From Helicobacter sp. (GTDB taxonomy: Bacteria > Campylobacterota > Campylobacteria > Campylobacterales > Helicobacteraceae): a stretch of DNA of 15,499 bases. Positions 14,628 to 15,499 of the stretch are shown here, piece by piece. The notes below the pieces were generated by a model. The model searched no databases. It saw only the letters and a program-made list of their open reading frames with translations, and had not been told where the DNA came from. The stretch is taken from the NCBI GenBank assembly GCA_029257755.1, contig JARIAP010000055.1:1-15499 (forward strand), given 5' to 3'. The translations under genes were made by a program, and so were the position numbers. Positions within the stretch are counted from its first letter, which is position 1. Each line of letters opens with the position of its first letter.

Positions 14628-14956
14628 TTATCCTAACCCAAATAACTTTAATCTATACTCTAAGATATTAAGACTTGCATTGGTATCTCTATGAATTATG
14701 TTTCCACAATAACACTTAAACACTCTATCACCTAGGCTTAAATTATCATTTACTTTTCCACACATATTACAAGTTTTACTTGTGTATTGTGTAGCGACTT
14801 TTACAAAGAATTTGCCATTATACAATGCTTTATATTCAAGCATTTGAGAGAAAGGTTAAGACAAATATTATAATTGATTGTAGATAAATGATGCTCTAGT
14901 AAAGCTCTTTGTTTTTTGTTAAGATAGATTCCATATAAAGCCTTTAGTGATTTGCA
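14628..14956 (-). pseudogene. tnpB: tnpB (IS605 OrfB) pseudogene, N- and C-terminal ends joined by an internal deletion
   Basis: TnpB is the RNA-guided nuclease of IS200/IS605 elements and an ancestor of Cas12. The C-terminal part (14628-14855) reads FSQMLEYKALYNGKFFVKV, then the zinc-ribbon cysteines CNMCG and CYCG and the final RuvC motif HRDTNASLNIL with its catalytic Asp. The upstream part, in a different frame from about 14947, reads LKALYGIYLNKKQRALLEHH and continues to LNLSLK, the typical TnpB N-terminus (pattern 'LK--KYRIYP-K-Q---L--H'). The two meet near 14840-14850, so roughly the central 250 residues, including the first two RuvC motifs, are gone and the frame is shifted. No start codon remains at the N-terminal end. 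A short open frame beginning at 14843 would make a 71-residue zinc-ribbon peptide, probably without function. Confidence 0.85.
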
Positions 14957-15004
14957 TTAGCTAATCTCTTGTTTTTAGTTGTATTGTTTTTTAACTCTAT
15001 TTAC

Positions 15005-15123
15005 TCAAAAACTTCTAGCACAAATTTCATCATCTATTACCTTTTTACGATATTAACTACCAAGATAAAATAATATTGTAATAAAAATACTAAATGTAAA
15101 TTTCTATCATATTTTATACTCAT
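15005..15123 (-). pseudogene. tnpA: tnpA (Y1 HUH transposase) fragment
   Basis: An ATG at 15123 opens MSIKYDRNLHLVFLLQYYFI and continues LVVNIVKR before a stop. Dropping to the next frame at a run of five A (15042-15046 as ttttt) gives KVIDDEICARSF. Together these match the N-terminus of IS200-type TnpA, whose usual form is 'HSV--L-YH-ILVVKYR-KVI-DEIS-R'. The loss of one A in the run and substitutions in the H-x-H-type region show decay. Everything after about residue 40, including the catalytic Tyr, is absent. It lies upstream of the tnpB fragment on the same strand. Confidence 0.7.
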
Positions 15124-15142
15124 ATAGGTATTTTACAAAAAA

Positions 15143-15158
15143 ATGACTTATAAGTCAT
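15143..15158. repeat. Perfect 16-base palindrome upstream of the tnpA fragment
   Basis: ATGACTTATAAGTCAT is identical to its reverse complement. It lies 20 bases upstream of the tnpA start, where IS200/IS605 left ends carry an imperfect foldback for TnpA. A loop-less palindrome is unlike the typical left-end hairpin, so the assignment is tentative. Confidence 0.4.
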
Positions 15159-15185
15159 ATCTAGTTAGAGCCATACATAACGCGA

Positions 15186-15232
15186 CTGAGCAATTCATCT
15201 CCCGCTTAAGAAGCAAGAGTTTTCTTGATTGA
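15186..15232 (+). repeat. Solitary right-end-like hairpin of a second IS605-family element, opposite orientation
   Basis: The plus strand holds AGCAATTCATCTCCCGCTT (15188-15206), a three-base loop AAG, then AAGCAAGAG and TTTTCTTGATT. The stem CTCCCGCTT/AAGCAAGAG pairs except for a two-base mismatch that looks like decay from GGGAG. The layout CAATTCATCTCCC-stem-GAGTTTTCTTG resembles right ends (and omega RNA 3' ends) of IS605-family elements. It points the opposite way to the nearby tnpA/tnpB remnant, and no transposase coding sequence adjoins it on this strand. The block is noticeably richer in G and C than its surroundings. Confidence 0.45.
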
Positions 15233-15341
15233 AAATTGATAAAATTATAAAATGATATATTATAAATACTAAAATAAAGATAAGTTAAGAGACAAAGCCA
15301 TTAAGTTGTTGCCTATAGTAAATGTTTTATATAAAAATAAT

Positions 15342-15350
15342 TGCTATAAT
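15342..15350 (+). promoter_or_regulatory. Extended -10 promoter for the last gene
   Basis: TGCTATAAT is an extended -10 element with a perfect TATAAT (15345-15350). Transcription would start near 15357, about 29 bases before the ATG at 15386. It marks the resumption of ordinary chromosome after the IS debris. Confidence 0.6.
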
Positions 15351-15385
15351 ATTGTGAGATAGCAACAAAACCCATAAGGAAAAAT

Positions 15386-15499
15386 ATGTATAAATATATG
15401 AAAAATGTTTTTATGGCTATGATATTGTGCTTTAGTTTGGAGGCAAAAGATTTTGTAGTGAATTGCGATAAATGCGTAATTGAAGTAGGTGCTACAAAC
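15386..15499 (+). CDS. N-terminal part of an exported protein with a CxxC motif, unrecognised
   Basis: Only 38 codons are visible before the window ends. The first ~20 residues (MYKYMKNVFMAMILCFSLEA) form a Sec signal peptide with probable cleavage after SLEA, so the protein is periplasmic or outer-membrane. The mature part starts KDFVVNCDKCVIEVGATN, with a Cys-x-x-Cys pair that may bind metal or haem or form a disulfide; a haem site would need CxxCH, and the next residue is Val, so c-type haem is unlikely. AAGGA (15376-15380) sits five bases before the ATG and favours this start over the in-frame ATG at 15398. Family unknown from this fragment. Confidence 0.7.
   Translation, partial: MYKYMKNVFMAMILCFSLEAKDFVVNCDKCVIEVGATN

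Larger units (their letters stand above)
14535..15158 (-). mobile_element. Decayed IS200/IS605-family insertion sequence with both transposase genes reduced to fragments
   Basis: Read on the minus strand, the remnant contains, in order, a palindrome (15143-15158), the N-terminus of a Y1 transposase (tnpA, from 15123), and the N-terminus of TnpB (from about 14947). The TnpB C-terminus follows (to 14628), then a right-end hairpin (14535-14566). The order tnpA then tnpB on one strand is that of ISHp608-like members. Most of tnpA and the central part of tnpB are missing, so it cannot move itself. Exact outer borders are not determinable without an intact copy; the limits given are those of the outermost recognisable structures. 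Confidence 0.75.

Noticed and set aside
15040..15052. TTTTTACGATAT also occurs here, matching the inverted-repeat arm at 7098-7109
   Set aside because: It lies in the decayed tnpA coding sequence and lacks the opposite arm; a single match in AT-rich DNA is not evidence of a second operator.
1..15499. Search for tRNA, rRNA, CRISPR repeats, restriction or toxin-antitoxin modules
   Set aside because: No cloverleaf-like GC-rich block, regularly spaced repeat or recognisable defence protein was seen on either strand by eye.

Overview
The window is a very AT-rich stretch of chromosome from an epsilonproteobacterium, most likely a Helicobacter. The reasons are the gene set and protein style: a ThyX-type thymidylate synthase, the gene order flgM-flgN-flgK behind flagellar sigma-factor promoters, a Csd3/HdpA-type M23 peptidase that shapes helical cells, Helicobacter-like outer-membrane barrels ending in Phe, and IS605-family remnants. 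Assignment to genus is inferred from these resemblances and was not tested by a search.

Layout. 1-3374 (+): the 3' end of a membrane transporter (probably a cation:proton antiporter), then thyX, a GspE/PilB/CtsE-type secretion or competence ATPase, and an outer-membrane beta-barrel, closely packed and probably one transcript. 3371-5503 (-): ppk1, polyphosphate kinase, convergent with the barrel gene and sharing its stop-codon bases. 5688-6908 (+): ribD of riboflavin synthesis, divergent from ppk1. 7091-7421 (+): a small HTH-type protein behind a long inverted repeat that surrounds its probable -10 box. 7671-11755 (-): a flagellar block in the order (transcription direction) 56-residue membrane protein, flgM, flgN, flgK, glycosyltransferase. 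A sigma-28-like promoter precedes flgM, and a consensus-perfect sigma-54 promoter lies inside the last codons of flgM to drive flgN-flgK-glycosyltransferase. 11938-13910 (+): csd3-like peptidase and a NUDIX hydrolase. 14010-14513 (+): a second small outer-membrane barrel with its own extended -10 promoter. 14535-15232: IS200/IS605-family debris, with tnpA and tnpB both reduced to fragments, the tnpB ends fused across a large deletion, and a second, oppositely oriented right-end-like hairpin beside it. 15386 to the end (+): the start of an exported protein with a CxxC motif.

Functional picture. The best-supported system is the late flagellar control module. FlgM (anti-sigma-28) is made from a sigma-28-like promoter. 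FlgN (chaperone) and FlgK (hook-filament junction) come from a sigma-54 promoter embedded in flgM. A GT4 glycosyltransferase is translationally coupled to flgK, which suggests but does not prove a role in flagellar or surface glycosylation. The rest is core metabolism (dTMP, riboflavin, polyphosphate), cell shape and envelope proteins.

I saw no tRNA, rRNA or CRISPR array. I did not find a complete new defence or mobile system. The least explained items are the solitary GspE-type ATPase, the small HTH protein with its operator-like hairpin, the 56-residue Gly-rich membrane protein, and the compacted IS605 remnant.
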